54,143 nucleotides of DNA from positions 62,600 through 116,742 of the forward strand of contig NZ_NGJU01000009.1 in assembly GCF_003987495.1 (NCBI RefSeq), in the 5' to 3' direction. The notes under the pieces were generated by a model. It was not told where the DNA came from. It did not search any database and saw only the letters and a program-made list of their open reading frames with translations. Numbering within the stretch: position 1 is the stretch's first letter; each line of letters opens with the position of its first letter. The translations under genes were made by a program, and so were the position numbers. This document shows positions 34,236 to 43,492 of the stretch, piece after piece. The stretch comes from Vagococcus salmoninarum. Its GTDB lineage: Bacteria > Bacillota > Bacilli > Lactobacillales > Vagococcaceae.

Positions 34236-35165
34236 TTAGTTATATTTGTTTGCCATCATTCTAAGTTTAGAAGCAATTGTTCGCCGAAAATCAGTTGGCG
34301 CTAAAACTTCTATCTGATCACCAAAACTAAATATCAGAGAGAATAGCCAATCTTTGTCAGGAAGTGTGGCTGTCACAAGGAGCTCACCTGTTTCTAGAAT
34401 CTCGATATCTTCTTCGTTAAAAACATCCGCCACCCGCGACTTCATGATAGGCGAGACTTTTAAAACAAGGGGGACCATGTTTGTTTGTTCATTCTCTAAT
34501 GCAGCAATCTCATGATAGGATTTTTCTCGACGTTCAAAGGATTCCTCTTCAATGCGGTAATCACTAATCCGGGACACTCTAAACAATCTATAATCTGCTT
34601 TTAAAAGGCAATAAGTAAATAAATACCACGTATAATTTTTAAATATCAAGGACATTGGTTCTATTTGTCTTTCGCTAGTGAGGTTATCATAATTTCTATA
34701 GCTAATAGTCAGTACATGCCGTTGCGTGATCGCCTGTCTGATTGTTTTAACTAAAGCTTTTTGATCAGGAGAATCACCATAAGGATGTAAGTCTATGATG
34801 ATTTGTTCCGAATGCAGTTTTAGATAGTCTACTTTGTTTTCAGGAACAATATTTTGTAATGTTTCTATGGTTGACTCTAACTCAATGTCATCAACTGTAG
34901 AATTAATATCCTTGAGGACAGAGAGCAGGGAAGATAAATTATTAAGCGTCAACACTTGATGACTTAATTTATAATTCTCATAAATGCTGAATCCCCCATT
35001 ATTTCCTGAATGAGAAATGATGGGGATACCTGCTAAATTAATTGTTTCAATGTCTCGGTAAATCGTTCTAACTGAGACTTCAAATTTCTCGGCTAGTTCA
35101 TTTGCAGTGACACGAGTTCTATTAAGTAACATCACGATAATAGTTAACATGCGTTCTATTTTCAT
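34236..35165 (-). CDS. HTH-11/WYL-domain transcriptional regulator (YafY type)
   Basis: About 309 residues. Winged HTH at the N-terminus, RVTANELAEKFEVSVRTIYRDIETI, then a WYL domain with YRNYDNLTSERQIEPMSLIFKNYTWYLFTYC, and a WCX C-terminal extension. The ATG at 35165 follows GGGGAG by 8 bases; a GTG 9 bases upstream is less likely. WYL regulators often control DNA-damage or defence genes. It lies just outside the distal attachment repeat of the SCC-like cassette, next to the broken hydrolase, which it may have regulated. Confidence 0.9.
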   Translation of the reverse strand: MKIERMLTIIVMLLNRTRVTANELAEKFEVSVRTIYRDIETINLAGIPIISHSGNNGGFSIYENYKLSHQVLTLNNLSSLLSVLKDINSTVDDIELESTIETLQNIVPENKVDYLKLHSEQIIIDLHPYGDSPDQKALVKTIRQAITQRHVLTISYRNYDNLTSERQIEPMSLIFKNYTWYLFTYCLLKADYRLFRVSRISDYRIEEESFERREKSYHEIAALENEQTNMVPLVLKVSPIMKSRVADVFNEEDIEILETGELLVTATLPDKDWLFSLIFSFGDQIEVLAPTDFRRTIASKLRMMANKYN

Positions 35166-35188
35166 CTTATCCACTCCCCTTTAATGCC

Positions 35189-35215
35189 AAAACCTCATTA
35201 CTTATGATACGCATG
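35189..35215 (-). repeat. Distal attachment repeat of an SCC-like cassette (attachment site)
   Basis: 27 bases identical at 26 positions to the 3' end of rlmH at 44284-44310, sharing CTTATGATACGCATG. On the minus strand it reads GCGTATCATAAGTAATGAGG, the pattern of staphylococcal SCC attachment sites. Confidence 0.88.
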
Positions 35216-35238
35216 TGGGTATCGTGAGTGGATGAGGT
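35193..35238. repeat. Inverted repeat at the distal end of the SCC-like cassette
   Basis: The attachment repeat is followed at 35217-35238 by a degenerate inverted copy: GGTATCGTGAGTGGATGAGG compared with GCGTATCATAAGTGATGAGG. Such inverted sequences are the cassette termini in SCC elements. Confidence 0.75.
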
Positions 35239-35275
35239 TATTTAAATATTAATAGTTTTTAAATGCGATATTAGT

Positions 35276-38200
35276 CTATTCTTCTTCCTTCTCTTGAAAA
35301 AAGGTAAATAAAAATCTACTTGGAATTTCTAAGCCCTCTAAATCACTATATTTATGACAACTTATTTCACAAGTGTCACGATTTACTAATACCACTTCAT
35401 ATGTATCTATATGCTCAATCATGGAATTATACTCATTTAAAGTCATTTCAAATTCAGTTTTAGAAGATTTCACTTCGAAATATCTATTCCCATTTTCTTG
35501 ATCTCTAATCCACATATCACATACGATTCCATCTGGTGGAAGATTATTTCTATCAGATGGAACCTCAGAATATTTAGAGTGCCAAATAACTTTCCCTTGC
35601 TTACAGAGCTCATTATATGCTATTTTTTCCGCACTCTCACCTGCCATCTCATTTGCCAAATTTCTCCTGTCATAATAACCTCTATCTCTTTCCCCTCGGC
35701 CATTATTACTCATTTCCTTATTTAGGGAATCATTTTTTTGGAGCTTTACCTTAATTGTAGATGTTGCTGAAACATCTACCTGGTTATTCTTTTGAGCAGT
35801 ACTTTTTTCATTTACAACTTCTCTATAATTGTCAATCTCTTCATTTAAATTCATAGGTATATCAAAATATAGATGTGACTTCATTTCATTATGGTTCACT
35901 ATGAAAGAATCAAATTCATTCATATCTATGTCAGCCATCTTTATCACATTCTTAACATTAGTATTATATACATTATCAATATCTATACTTTCCGAGTTAC
36001 ATGATTTCAATTCTGAAAAAGTTTCTTTAAGTATTGATTCTATATCTACATATACAGAATTTTCAACTTCTAAAGAATTTTCATCAAAGTTTTTATACTG
36101 ATTTATTCTATTCAAATATATATCTTTTAAATTTGTATCATCATACTTAGCTAGTTGATAACATTTTTGTTCAAACTCTTCTAAGTATTTCTTTAAATGC
36201 TCTTTAAAAGACTTTCTCCAATAAGGTCTTACATCAATATTCAATATTTTATCGACTTGATTCAAATCCAAAATATCCATATTTATATTTTTTAATAATT
36301 GCATTATAAAAAGTACTTCTGATTCTGGAAGACTTTGGTTATAGAAATTTATACTATTTAATTCAATTTTCTCATCAGATGTAATACCTCTATCAGAATT
36401 TTGATTAAACCAATCTAGTATCTTCTTAGCTATAGTATCTGTTATCCATAGCTTTTCATGGTATTCTTCCCAAATTATATCATTATCTTTTAATAGTTTC
36501 TTTTTTTGCTCATCTAAAGTTTTAGAAAAATAGAGTTCAATCTTATCCTTATCAATATTTATATTAATTCTGGAAATATAAATATCAACCAGTGTTTCAA
36601 TAAATGACTCATTGATAAATAGTTCTTTCATTATTACATCAGGTATCTTTACATAGTAAATTCCTTTTTCTTTTATAGCATAATCAAAATTTTCAACAAA
36701 TCCATTTTCTAAATTTTCTACTTTTTTACATAATACAATCCTAGTTGATTTTAAAACTTGCATATTTGTATCTGTAAGCTTTAATAATGCTGAAATAGTT
36801 GTAATTATATCACTTTCAGTTTCTTCCCATTCTTTTTGACTTCTAGAATTTAAATGAGACTTGTAAGTTGACTCAAACTTATAACTATTTACTCCAAACC
36901 ATTTACTTATATTTTTAGAGTTATTTCTATATGCAACATTCATAAAGTGAGTGCTCTTATCAGTCCTAGGTGGCCTATTTATCGCATATTTTACTTCTGT
37001 ATTCAGATAAAAATTCCCATCAGTACAGTAAATAGATAATCCTTCTGAATTATAACTAGGATTATCCTCTTTTTCTTTTAAACTATCTAGTTTTTTAGAA
37101 TATACGTGTTTGCTAATTTCGCCTTTAGGATCTGTTTTGAGATTGAGATACTTCAAAATACTATAATAATCTGATTCTGCTAACTGTGATACATCTGACT
37201 TAAAATCCAAAACTCTAATTATTTCATCTGAAATATTCATTCCAATTAAGTCTGCTTTTTTTATCCCACAAATCCCATCAATATTTTGTGCTAATTTTTC
37301 ATAAAATACAATTTGATTCGGGGCATACCTTTTCTCTTTGATTGTTATCCACGGAACTGTATTAAATAAATATTTTATATAACTTGGCGTGTTACCACTA
37401 AATTCTTTTGGATACCACTCTTGCCCTATTTTATATTTGATTATTCCAAACTTTTGGGAATTAATTAGTTGATTCCTAAGTGCATCATCATGGTGTAACC
37501 AATTTATTATTTCAGCGGTAGGAGTTCTTAACAACACGTCTTTAAGTTCAAGAATACTATCAAACTCTATATAATTGATATCTATATTTCTTTTTTCACT
37601 TGTTTTCCTAATTACCGATTCAACTAGGATTTTTATATAGTTATTTTTAAAAAAATCATCTTCAATCAATTTCTTTTCTATTGGTGGAAACCTATTTACA
37701 TTTATTTTTGTTAAAAATTCAATAAATAACTCTTCATCTTCAATGGATATTCCCAACTCATCCATAGATACTAGTGGTTGAAAATCAGTTTCTTTAAACA
37801 ATACTTCGCCTATATAATTATTATAACTAGAATCGATGTATACTTTATTAGCTCGTTTAACTTCTTTAGAAACCACTGGCAAATTTAGTTCGAGGTTTAT
37901 ATTTTCTATACTAATTGATATCTTAGGATTCATGTGACTCTCAAATAACCAAAATATAAACTCTTTACTATGGTCAAAATTATCTTTTACTGAAGCATTA
38001 ATCGGACTAACTATTGCCTCAGTTGTTTGTTCAGTAAAGGATAGTTTTGCTACTTTATTTAACCAATTGAGTAACTTTCTTGTATCACTACTTCCTTCTA
38101 TCCCCTCAAACTCATGATCATTTTTTAATACATCTATCAAAGTCTTTTGATATGTTGAGTCAATAATCTTTAAAGATACCCAGTTTTTTCCAGGAAACTC

Positions 38201-39637
38201 ATTAATAACATTGCCATCAAGAAATATTGAATCACTTTTTCCTATCCACACACCTGATTTATCTTTTAATAGTTGTGGTAAATTCTCTGATTTAGGGTAT
38301 TCATTAACCCACCAGACTAATACTCTCATTTTCTCTTCTTTAGTCCAATGGGATGAACTTTGGTTAATCATCTTTACTAACTCTTCCGGAGTAAATCTTC
38401 TACTTCTTTCTAATAAAATACTATTACGTTTGTCATCAGTCGACTCAATTAGTAAGTTATTGACCTTAATCGATTCGAAAAAGAAGGGTGAATTCTCATA
38501 GAACATGGGCGCTTCCGCTAATGAAACTGGTTCTCCTGTAAATACTGGTAGAACTTTTGCTCTTTCAAATTGCTCATTAAAAACAGTATTAAAATCATTT
38601 CCTTTTATATTAAGGGTCGAAGGAAATTGACTAGTTTTCACGAGACTATCAAATATTTTATAGTTCTTATCTCCACTTAATAAAGAAGCTTTTTCACAAA
38701 TAAAATGAGCTAATAATGATAAAAGCTCCTTATTTTCATCACTATTTTTTATAGAATTACGATCTGTTTTTAAATCAAATGTAACATGACATTTCCATTT
38801 TATTGGAAAATCAATTTTAGTTGCAAAATATGAATACAGCACATTGGTATGAGGATCAATATTATCATCGTATGCTATTACCATTTCATACTTTTTCTCA
38901 TTTATTTTGCCACGTTTTGTAAAAACATCAAAAGTACTCGATTCATCATTCTCTACAATGATTATTTTTTCATTTTCTTTTTTTCGAGTAAATACACTTT
39001 TTTCAGTGTTAACTCTTACTTTCAAGTAAGTGATTTTATCTAAAAATAACAAAGTATAGTTATCTATTTCTTTCAATTGTCGTTTTACTTCTTCAATTTT
39101 ATCATTATCACTAATTGTTATTTTTATTACTGTAGTATAATTTTTTTTATCAATTTCATGGATAATTTCTGGTGCAGCTAAAAGTGGAGTTGCTACGTCA
39201 ATCCCATATGATTTAAAATGCTGATTCCGAAATTCCTCAGAAAATTTAATACTTAATCCTGTGCTATAAACAGAGATGTCATTAGACCAATTCAGTATAG
39301 ATCTAAAACCTAGCCCTTTTTGACCAATCACAGAATCATCATTTCTTTTATTTAATGATAAGTGAGGAAGTATAACACTTTTTACTCCTTCAAAATTAAA
39401 AGGTTCTCCGGTGTTTGAGACAGTCAATACTTCGCCTATTAATGAGATATATATTTTGCCTTCATTATCTACTTGATCAACAGCATTTTGTAGTAATTCC
39501 AATATTTCACGTCCCTCATAATCATCACGAGAATCATTTTCTAAGTTTAATGCCTGGATAATATTTTCGTGATTTGCCTTATAAGTATTGAGAATCTCAT
39601 TATCCCTGTAGGACTTTACTAAATTATTTAAAGTCAT
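35276..39637 (-). CDS. HSP90/GHKL-like ATPase with C-terminal NO VEIN (DUF3883) nuclease-like domain
   Basis: 1453 residues. The N-terminal 200 residues are a GHKL ATPase: N-box EILELLQNAVDQ (E47, N51, D54), G1 region VSNTGEPF, and lid/G2 motif VIGQKGLGFRSIL (104-116), as in sacsin and HSP90. Residues 250-1250 are a large helical region with no family that I recognise. The last 120 residues (GESAEKIAYNELCKQGKVIW, PDGIVCDMWI, RYFEVKSSKTEF) match the NOV_C/DUF3883 domain, whose D...E-V-K arrangement suggests a PD-(D/E)XK nuclease-like fold. It follows the 153-residue gene by 2 bases. Known architecture class in defence islands; function here is inferred. Confidence 0.85.
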   Translation of the reverse strand: MTLNNLVKSYRDNEILNTYKANHENIIQALNLENDSRDDYEGREILELLQNAVDQVDNEGKIYISLIGEVLTVSNTGEPFNFEGVKSVILPHLSLNKRNDDSVIGQKGLGFRSILNWSNDISVYSTGLSIKFSEEFRNQHFKSYGIDVATPLLAAPEIIHEIDKKNYTTVIKITISDNDKIEEVKRQLKEIDNYTLLFLDKITYLKVRVNTEKSVFTRKKENEKIIIVENDESSTFDVFTKRGKINEKKYEMVIAYDDNIDPHTNVLYSYFATKIDFPIKWKCHVTFDLKTDRNSIKNSDENKELLSLLAHFICEKASLLSGDKNYKIFDSLVKTSQFPSTLNIKGNDFNTVFNEQFERAKVLPVFTGEPVSLAEAPMFYENSPFFFESIKVNNLLIESTDDKRNSILLERSRRFTPEELVKMINQSSSHWTKEEKMRVLVWWVNEYPKSENLPQLLKDKSGVWIGKSDSIFLDGNVINEFPGKNWVSLKIIDSTYQKTLIDVLKNDHEFEGIEGSSDTRKLLNWLNKVAKLSFTEQTTEAIVSPINASVKDNFDHSKEFIFWLFESHMNPKISISIENINLELNLPVVSKEVKRANKVYIDSSYNNYIGEVLFKETDFQPLVSMDELGISIEDEELFIEFLTKINVNRFPPIEKKLIEDDFFKNNYIKILVESVIRKTSEKRNIDINYIEFDSILELKDVLLRTPTAEIINWLHHDDALRNQLINSQKFGIIKYKIGQEWYPKEFSGNTPSYIKYLFNTVPWITIKEKRYAPNQIVFYEKLAQNIDGICGIKKADLIGMNISDEIIRVLDFKSDVSQLAESDYYSILKYLNLKTDPKGEISKHVYSKKLDSLKEKEDNPSYNSEGLSIYCTDGNFYLNTEVKYAINRPPRTDKSTHFMNVAYRNNSKNISKWFGVNSYKFESTYKSHLNSRSQKEWEETESDIITTISALLKLTDTNMQVLKSTRIVLCKKVENLENGFVENFDYAIKEKGIYYVKIPDVIMKELFINESFIETLVDIYISRININIDKDKIELYFSKTLDEQKKKLLKDNDIIWEEYHEKLWITDTIAKKILDWFNQNSDRGITSDEKIELNSINFYNQSLPESEVLFIMQLLKNINMDILDLNQVDKILNIDVRPYWRKSFKEHLKKYLEEFEQKCYQLAKYDDTNLKDIYLNRINQYKNFDENSLEVENSVYVDIESILKETFSELKSCNSESIDIDNVYNTNVKNVIKMADIDMNEFDSFIVNHNEMKSHLYFDIPMNLNEEIDNYREVVNEKSTAQKNNQVDVSATSTIKVKLQKNDSLNKEMSNNGRGERDRGYYDRRNLANEMAGESAEKIAYNELCKQGKVIWHSKYSEVPSDRNNLPPDGIVCDMWIRDQENGNRYFEVKSSKTEFEMTLNEYNSMIEHIDTYEVVLVNRDTCEISCHKYSDLEGLEIPSRFLFTFFQEKEEE

Positions 39638-39639
39638 TT

Positions 39640-40101
39640 CTATCTCCTTGCAAATCTTTTTTCATTTCTTTTATCTTTTTTGTACTGAAATTTCGCATAC
39701 CTTGTAATTCTTTTATCAAAGATTCCTTCTCTTTCTAGTAATTTGATACTAGGTTCTATCAGATTAATAAAACTTTCTTTCAAATTATTAATTTTATCTT
39801 CATCATCTGTATTAGAATATATTTCTATTATACCTCCTTTTTCAAAGTGAAATTCCATAAGTTTACTAGGACATATTAAATTATTAAATACCTTTGAATA
39901 AATATTACTGACATTAAATTCTTTTACCTCAAATTCATCATTCTTTTCACTACGCTGCACTTTTAAAATATTGCACAAATTATTCATAATCATAAAAGAG
40001 CAGAACACAATGGGGGATGTTATAACAACTGATTTATCTAATTTTTCCAAACTTGCTAGCTTTTCATAGTCTTCAAATTCATCACAAAATATTTTAGACA
40101 T
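39640..40101 (-). CDS. Partner protein of the NOV-like ATPase, function unknown
   Basis: 153 residues, no signal or transmembrane segment apart from one moderately hydrophobic stretch (VVITSPIVFCSFMIMNNLC). The C-terminus is very basic (KFQYKKDKRNEKRFARR), compatible with nucleic-acid contact. It ends 2 bases before the ATPase gene, so the two are almost certainly cotranslated. The start ATG has no clear ribosome site. I do not recognise a family. Confidence 0.65.
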   Translation of the reverse strand: MSKIFCDEFEDYEKLASLEKLDKSVVITSPIVFCSFMIMNNLCNILKVQRSEKNDEFEVKEFNVSNIYSKVFNNLICPSKLMEFHFEKGGIIEIYSNTDDEDKINNLKESFINLIEPSIKLLEREGIFDKRITRYAKFQYKKDKRNEKRFARR

Positions 40102-40485
40102 TCTTAAATAAGTAAATGATCTTACTAAAATTTTATCGCTTTATCTATTAGGATTATTTGGTAGTCCATACATATGTTTTCCAATATACCTGTCCATAGA
40201 TTTATTCAAATCTATGAGGGGTGCTTCTAGTCTTCTTTCCAAGTCATTGACTCATTTAAAGAATAATTTGATAGTTAGCTTGTATTATAATTGAATAATT
40301 TCTCTCTATCAATACAAAAATCCTTCATAATAAAAAAGGGTGGTTTAGCCGGTTAGGGCAGCATAAACAGAGTCTACTTAATACAGTAAAACTATCCCAA
40401 TATTAGATTAAATAAAAACAATTATTAAGAAAAACTCCAAAAGATTTCACAACTTACTTTTTCACTCCTCACTCCCTAATACTTG
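40102..40485. other. Intergenic stretch in the cassette with a short gene remnant
   Basis: A minus-strand frame at about 40141-40248 (ending MDRYIGKHMYGLPNNPNR, then stop) reads like the C-terminus of a lost protein. A weak hairpin, GTTTA-N16-TAAAC, followed by T-run on the minus strand lies near 40340-40370 and could end the 104-residue gene. Nothing else is supported. Confidence 0.35.
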
Positions 40486-40800
40486 TCATCCATCAATATA
40501 ATTCCCATCTTCATCGTAATCCTCGTTGCCACTACCAACTCTAGAACTTTGTGTTATTTTTGATGGTCGTTCTCTTTGTTGTTCTTTTGCAATAGAATCA
40601 AATAGCTCATCTGCCTCTTTTCTATAGTTATCTGCAATTTTCAACAGAGCTTCATCTGATACGTTACTTTGGTTGAACTGATCTAGGTATGTCAAAAATG
40701 TATTTTCATAAGATAACTGTCTTTGTTCGTTTGCTTCATCCAACGCCTTTCTAACATTATCTAAATTTATTAAAGGGTTATGATTGTCCTGTATTGACAT
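40486..40800 (-). CDS. Small acidic helical protein, unknown
   Basis: 104 residues, mostly helical (LDNVRKALDEANEQRQLSYE, DEALLKIADNYRKEADELFD) with a flexible acidic tail. No signal. It starts 7 bases after the stop of the broken lipoprotein gene, with no clear ribosome site, so translation would be coupled. No family is recognised. Confidence 0.45.
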   Translation of the reverse strand: MSIQDNHNPLINLDNVRKALDEANEQRQLSYENTFLTYLDQFNQSNVSDEALLKIADNYRKEADELFDSIAKEQQRERPSKITQSSRVGSGNEDYDEDGNYIDG

Positions 40801-40809
40801 TATCTGTTC

Positions 40810-41103
40810 TTACGACAAACCATTCACTTGATTATACGCCTTTAACCAATCTGACAACTCAAACGCTGTTGCATAATCTTCACTTTTGCATGCTTTTTGA
40901 TAATCTTTATACTTAGATTGTACTTCCTTAAAAGTAACCCACTCGTCACTGTCATTGTAAAAACCATCTTTATTTTCTTTTGTGTCTTTAGTTTCTGTTT
41001 TTACTTCATTAGTGACTTACTCTTGTTTTGGATTTTTATTACCACAAGCACCTAACACAGTAATCGTTAAAACAATTAAAGTGATATAACATATTTTTTT
41101 CAT
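40810..41103 (-). pseudogene. Small lipoprotein gene with an internal stop codon
   Basis: ATG at 41103 after GGAG. The signal ends in the lipobox VLGAC (Cys20). Codon 29 is TAA; the same frame then continues for 68 codons (NEVKTETKDTKENKDGFYND and on, ending NQVNGLS). A single nonsense change explains the break. Confidence 0.7.
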
Positions 41104-41132
41104 GATGATACTCCTATTCTTTTTAAAGTTTA

Positions 41133-41603
41133 TTATTTAAACGAGTTAATATTTTTATCTTCAATAGCTTTTTTTACAGTTTCTTCATTCACATTCAAAT
41201 TGAAGTAGCTAATAGCTAGATAAGTGTTGCTAGTAAGTACAACCAGCCACTTAAACCAAATCCTGAGTTAATAGATACCGCATAATAAGCCACTGCTGCA
41301 TTCCCATCACCAATGTTGTTTCGTAAATTAAACTTCATAACCATCAAAATAGCTAACGAAATCATTGGTGCCACAAAACGAATTAGTTTTTGTTTTGAAT
41401 TTAATTTTAATTTTTCAAAATGATGTCCAAATAATAGTAATAAAATCGCATAAAATGTACTCCCATTAAAGATTAAATGATATCCTGAGATACCGTAAGT
41501 ATCTGTGTACTTACCAAATTTTTCACCATAGGTAAATAATTGCCTAACAAATAATGTTACTGAAATTTTTAATGACAAACTCTTTCCAATTAGTTTCTTT
41601 CAT
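41133..41603 (-). pseudogene. Frame-shifted small membrane protein gene
   Basis: An ATG at 41603 follows AAGGAGG and reads MKETNWKEFV, then shifts into a 120-codon frame (SLKISVTLFVRQLFTYGEKF onward, several hydrophobic segments), which stops at 41216. A further shift leads into LAISYFNLNVNEETVKKAIE and a stop at 41133. At least two lesions. Confidence 0.6.
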
Positions 41604-41851
41604 TTTTTTCTTTATCCTCCTTGATATGTTGGTTCTCTTACTTGTTTCCTCCTGTCATATATATTTTGGAACATACAAAAAGCCCAATGAAAAGCATTGT
41701 TATTGGACTCATTGTTATAATATATATTTGATTTTAAGTAATAATACATTACAATTCTATTTTTGCTTAATACACCATCAATTAAACAACAAATATGGTA
41801 CTATTAATACAAGTTGTATACTAATATTTTTATATAATAGGGGGATTAACT

Positions 41852-43429
41852 TTGGTAAATAAAAGAGTTGTATATGGAAATAGATTAGAAAATAATACAA
41901 ACAAAAAAAGAGAACGACGTATTGAACATAATAAAAGAAAAGATGCCTCCATAGAGAGAAAGGAACTAATTTTCAAAAAAGAACAGAGAATGAATGTAGG
42001 TCAACAAGCAGGCACTACATTTGGAAGTATCAGTTCAAGTGGTAATATGTACAATCACGATAAATATGCTACCCCTCGTGGTCACGGGTTCGCTGCAGAG
42101 GATGCTAATCATTTACATGATACTATTCATGGAAAAAAAGCAAGTTTGGTTGGTGCTGACAATGCAAAACATGGTGCTGATAGAATAGTTAATGGCACTG
42201 AAATTCAAACAAAATATTGCAAAACTGGTAGCAAATGTATTTCAGAGTGTTTTGAAAATGGACAACTTAAGTATTTAAATTCAGAAGGAACTCCAATGCA
42301 AATAGAAGTTCCTTCTGATAAATACGTTGATGCTGTAAAAGCCATGGAAAATAGAATTCGCAAAGGAGAAGTAAAAGGAGTAACTAATCCTGCAGAAGCA
42401 AAGAACATTGTTAGGCAAGGTAATTATACGTATGAACAAGTTAAAAATATTGCGAAATCTGGCAATATAGATTCAATAAAATTTGATGCAACTAATGGTG
42501 CGGTTATAGCTACTACAGCATTCGGAATATCTGCAACTATCAGTTTTGCTGTTTCAATTTGGAATGGTGAAGATGTAGATATCGCATTAAAAAGTGCCGC
42601 ATTTTCAGGAATTAAAGTCGGTAGTGTTACATTTATATCAGCAGTAGTTTCATCACAACTTTCAAAAGCTGGCCTTAATAGCGCTTTAGTTGCAAGTAGC
42701 GAACAAATCGTTTCACTTATTGGGCCTAAAGCATCTGCAATTTTAGTTAATGCCTTAAGAAGCGGACAAAACATCTATGGAGCTGCTGCAATGAAAAGTG
42801 CCGCAAAGCTTCTTAGAGGAAATGTTATTACTGGTATCGTAACTGGGGTCGTTCTAGAAACTGTAGATATTGTTGATATCTTTCGAGGAAGAATCTCCGG
42901 AAAACAACTTTTTAAAAACTCCTTGGAAACAGCTAGTACTATAGCTGGTGGTAGTGCAGGTTGGGTTGCTGGAGCCACTGCTGGCGCAGCCTTAGGTACT
43001 CTTGTGCCAATTGTTGGTAACGCTGTAGGTGGCATTATTGGTGGTATTGTTGGTTCTGTAGATGGTGGAGTTATTTCTGCAAAGGCGACTAAAACAGTAA
43101 CTGGTCTATTCCTTGAAGATGATGCTGAGGAAATGGTCAGAATTATTGAGAAAGAGTTTAGTATAATTGCAAATAACTATTTACTAAACCGCGAAGAAGT
43201 AGAAGAAGTAGCTATACAGATGCAAAGTGTACTAAAAGGAAAAACTTTAAAAGACATGTATAATTCCCCATCTAAGATTGATTTTGCAGATAACCTTATA
43301 ATTCCTATTGTGGAAAATATAGTTACAGGTCGTAAAAAAATTATCTCTCCTTCAGTGGAAGATTTCTCAAAAGGAATTCAATTTTTACTAGAAGATAATT
43401 TGGAAGATCATTTCTTAGAAACTGTTTAG
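41852..43429 (+). CDS. Glycine-zipper membrane protein of a conserved but uncharacterised family
   Basis: 525 residues from a TTG with AGGGGGA six bases upstream. After a basic N-terminal 47 residues comes a conserved soluble part (HDKYATPRGHGFAAEDANHL, then YCKTGSKCISECFENG). Hydrophobic segments lie near 215-235, 250-275 and 285-330. A glycine-zipper stretch at about 366-406 (GGSAGWVAGATAGAALGT, VGGIIGGIVGSVDGG) is followed by a soluble tail. I recall near-identical proteins across distant bacteria, without an assigned function. Zippers of this type insert in membranes, so an effector role is possible. It is the only plus-strand gene of the cassette. Confidence 0.7.
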   Translation: MVNKRVVYGNRLENNTNKKRERRIEHNKRKDASIERKELIFKKEQRMNVGQQAGTTFGSISSSGNMYNHDKYATPRGHGFAAEDANHLHDTIHGKKASLVGADNAKHGADRIVNGTEIQTKYCKTGSKCISECFENGQLKYLNSEGTPMQIEVPSDKYVDAVKAMENRIRKGEVKGVTNPAEAKNIVRQGNYTYEQVKNIAKSGNIDSIKFDATNGAVIATTAFGISATISFAVSIWNGEDVDIALKSAAFSGIKVGSVTFISAVVSSQLSKAGLNSALVASSEQIVSLIGPKASAILVNALRSGQNIYGAAAMKSAAKLLRGNVITGIVTGVVLETVDIVDIFRGRISGKQLFKNSLETASTIAGGSAGWVAGATAGAALGTLVPIVGNAVGGIIGGIVGSVDGGVISAKATKTVTGLFLEDDAEEMVRIIEKEFSIIANNYLLNREEVEEVAIQMQSVLKGKTLKDMYNSPSKIDFADNLIIPIVENIVTGRKKIISPSVEDFSKGIQFLLEDNLEDHFLETV

Positions 43430-43449
43430 TTTAAATAATTCATAATAAT

Positions 43450-43492
43450 AATTGGTTTGATCATAAAATTAACTTTATGATCAAATCAATTT
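43450..43492. terminator. Bidirectional terminator between the glycine-zipper and lipoprotein genes
   Basis: AATTGGTTTGATCATAAA pairs with TTTATGATCAAATCAATT around ATTAAC; AT-rich tails on both sides. Confidence 0.75.

Noticed and set aside
40335-40372. tRNA-like GGTTTAGCCGGTTAGGGC stretch
   Set aside because: No acceptor stem, anticodon arm or T-loop can be drawn; it is at most a weak hairpin.
42205-43035. Minus-strand frames inside the glycine-zipper gene
   Set aside because: Alanine/proline-rich antisense of the glycine-rich coding strand.
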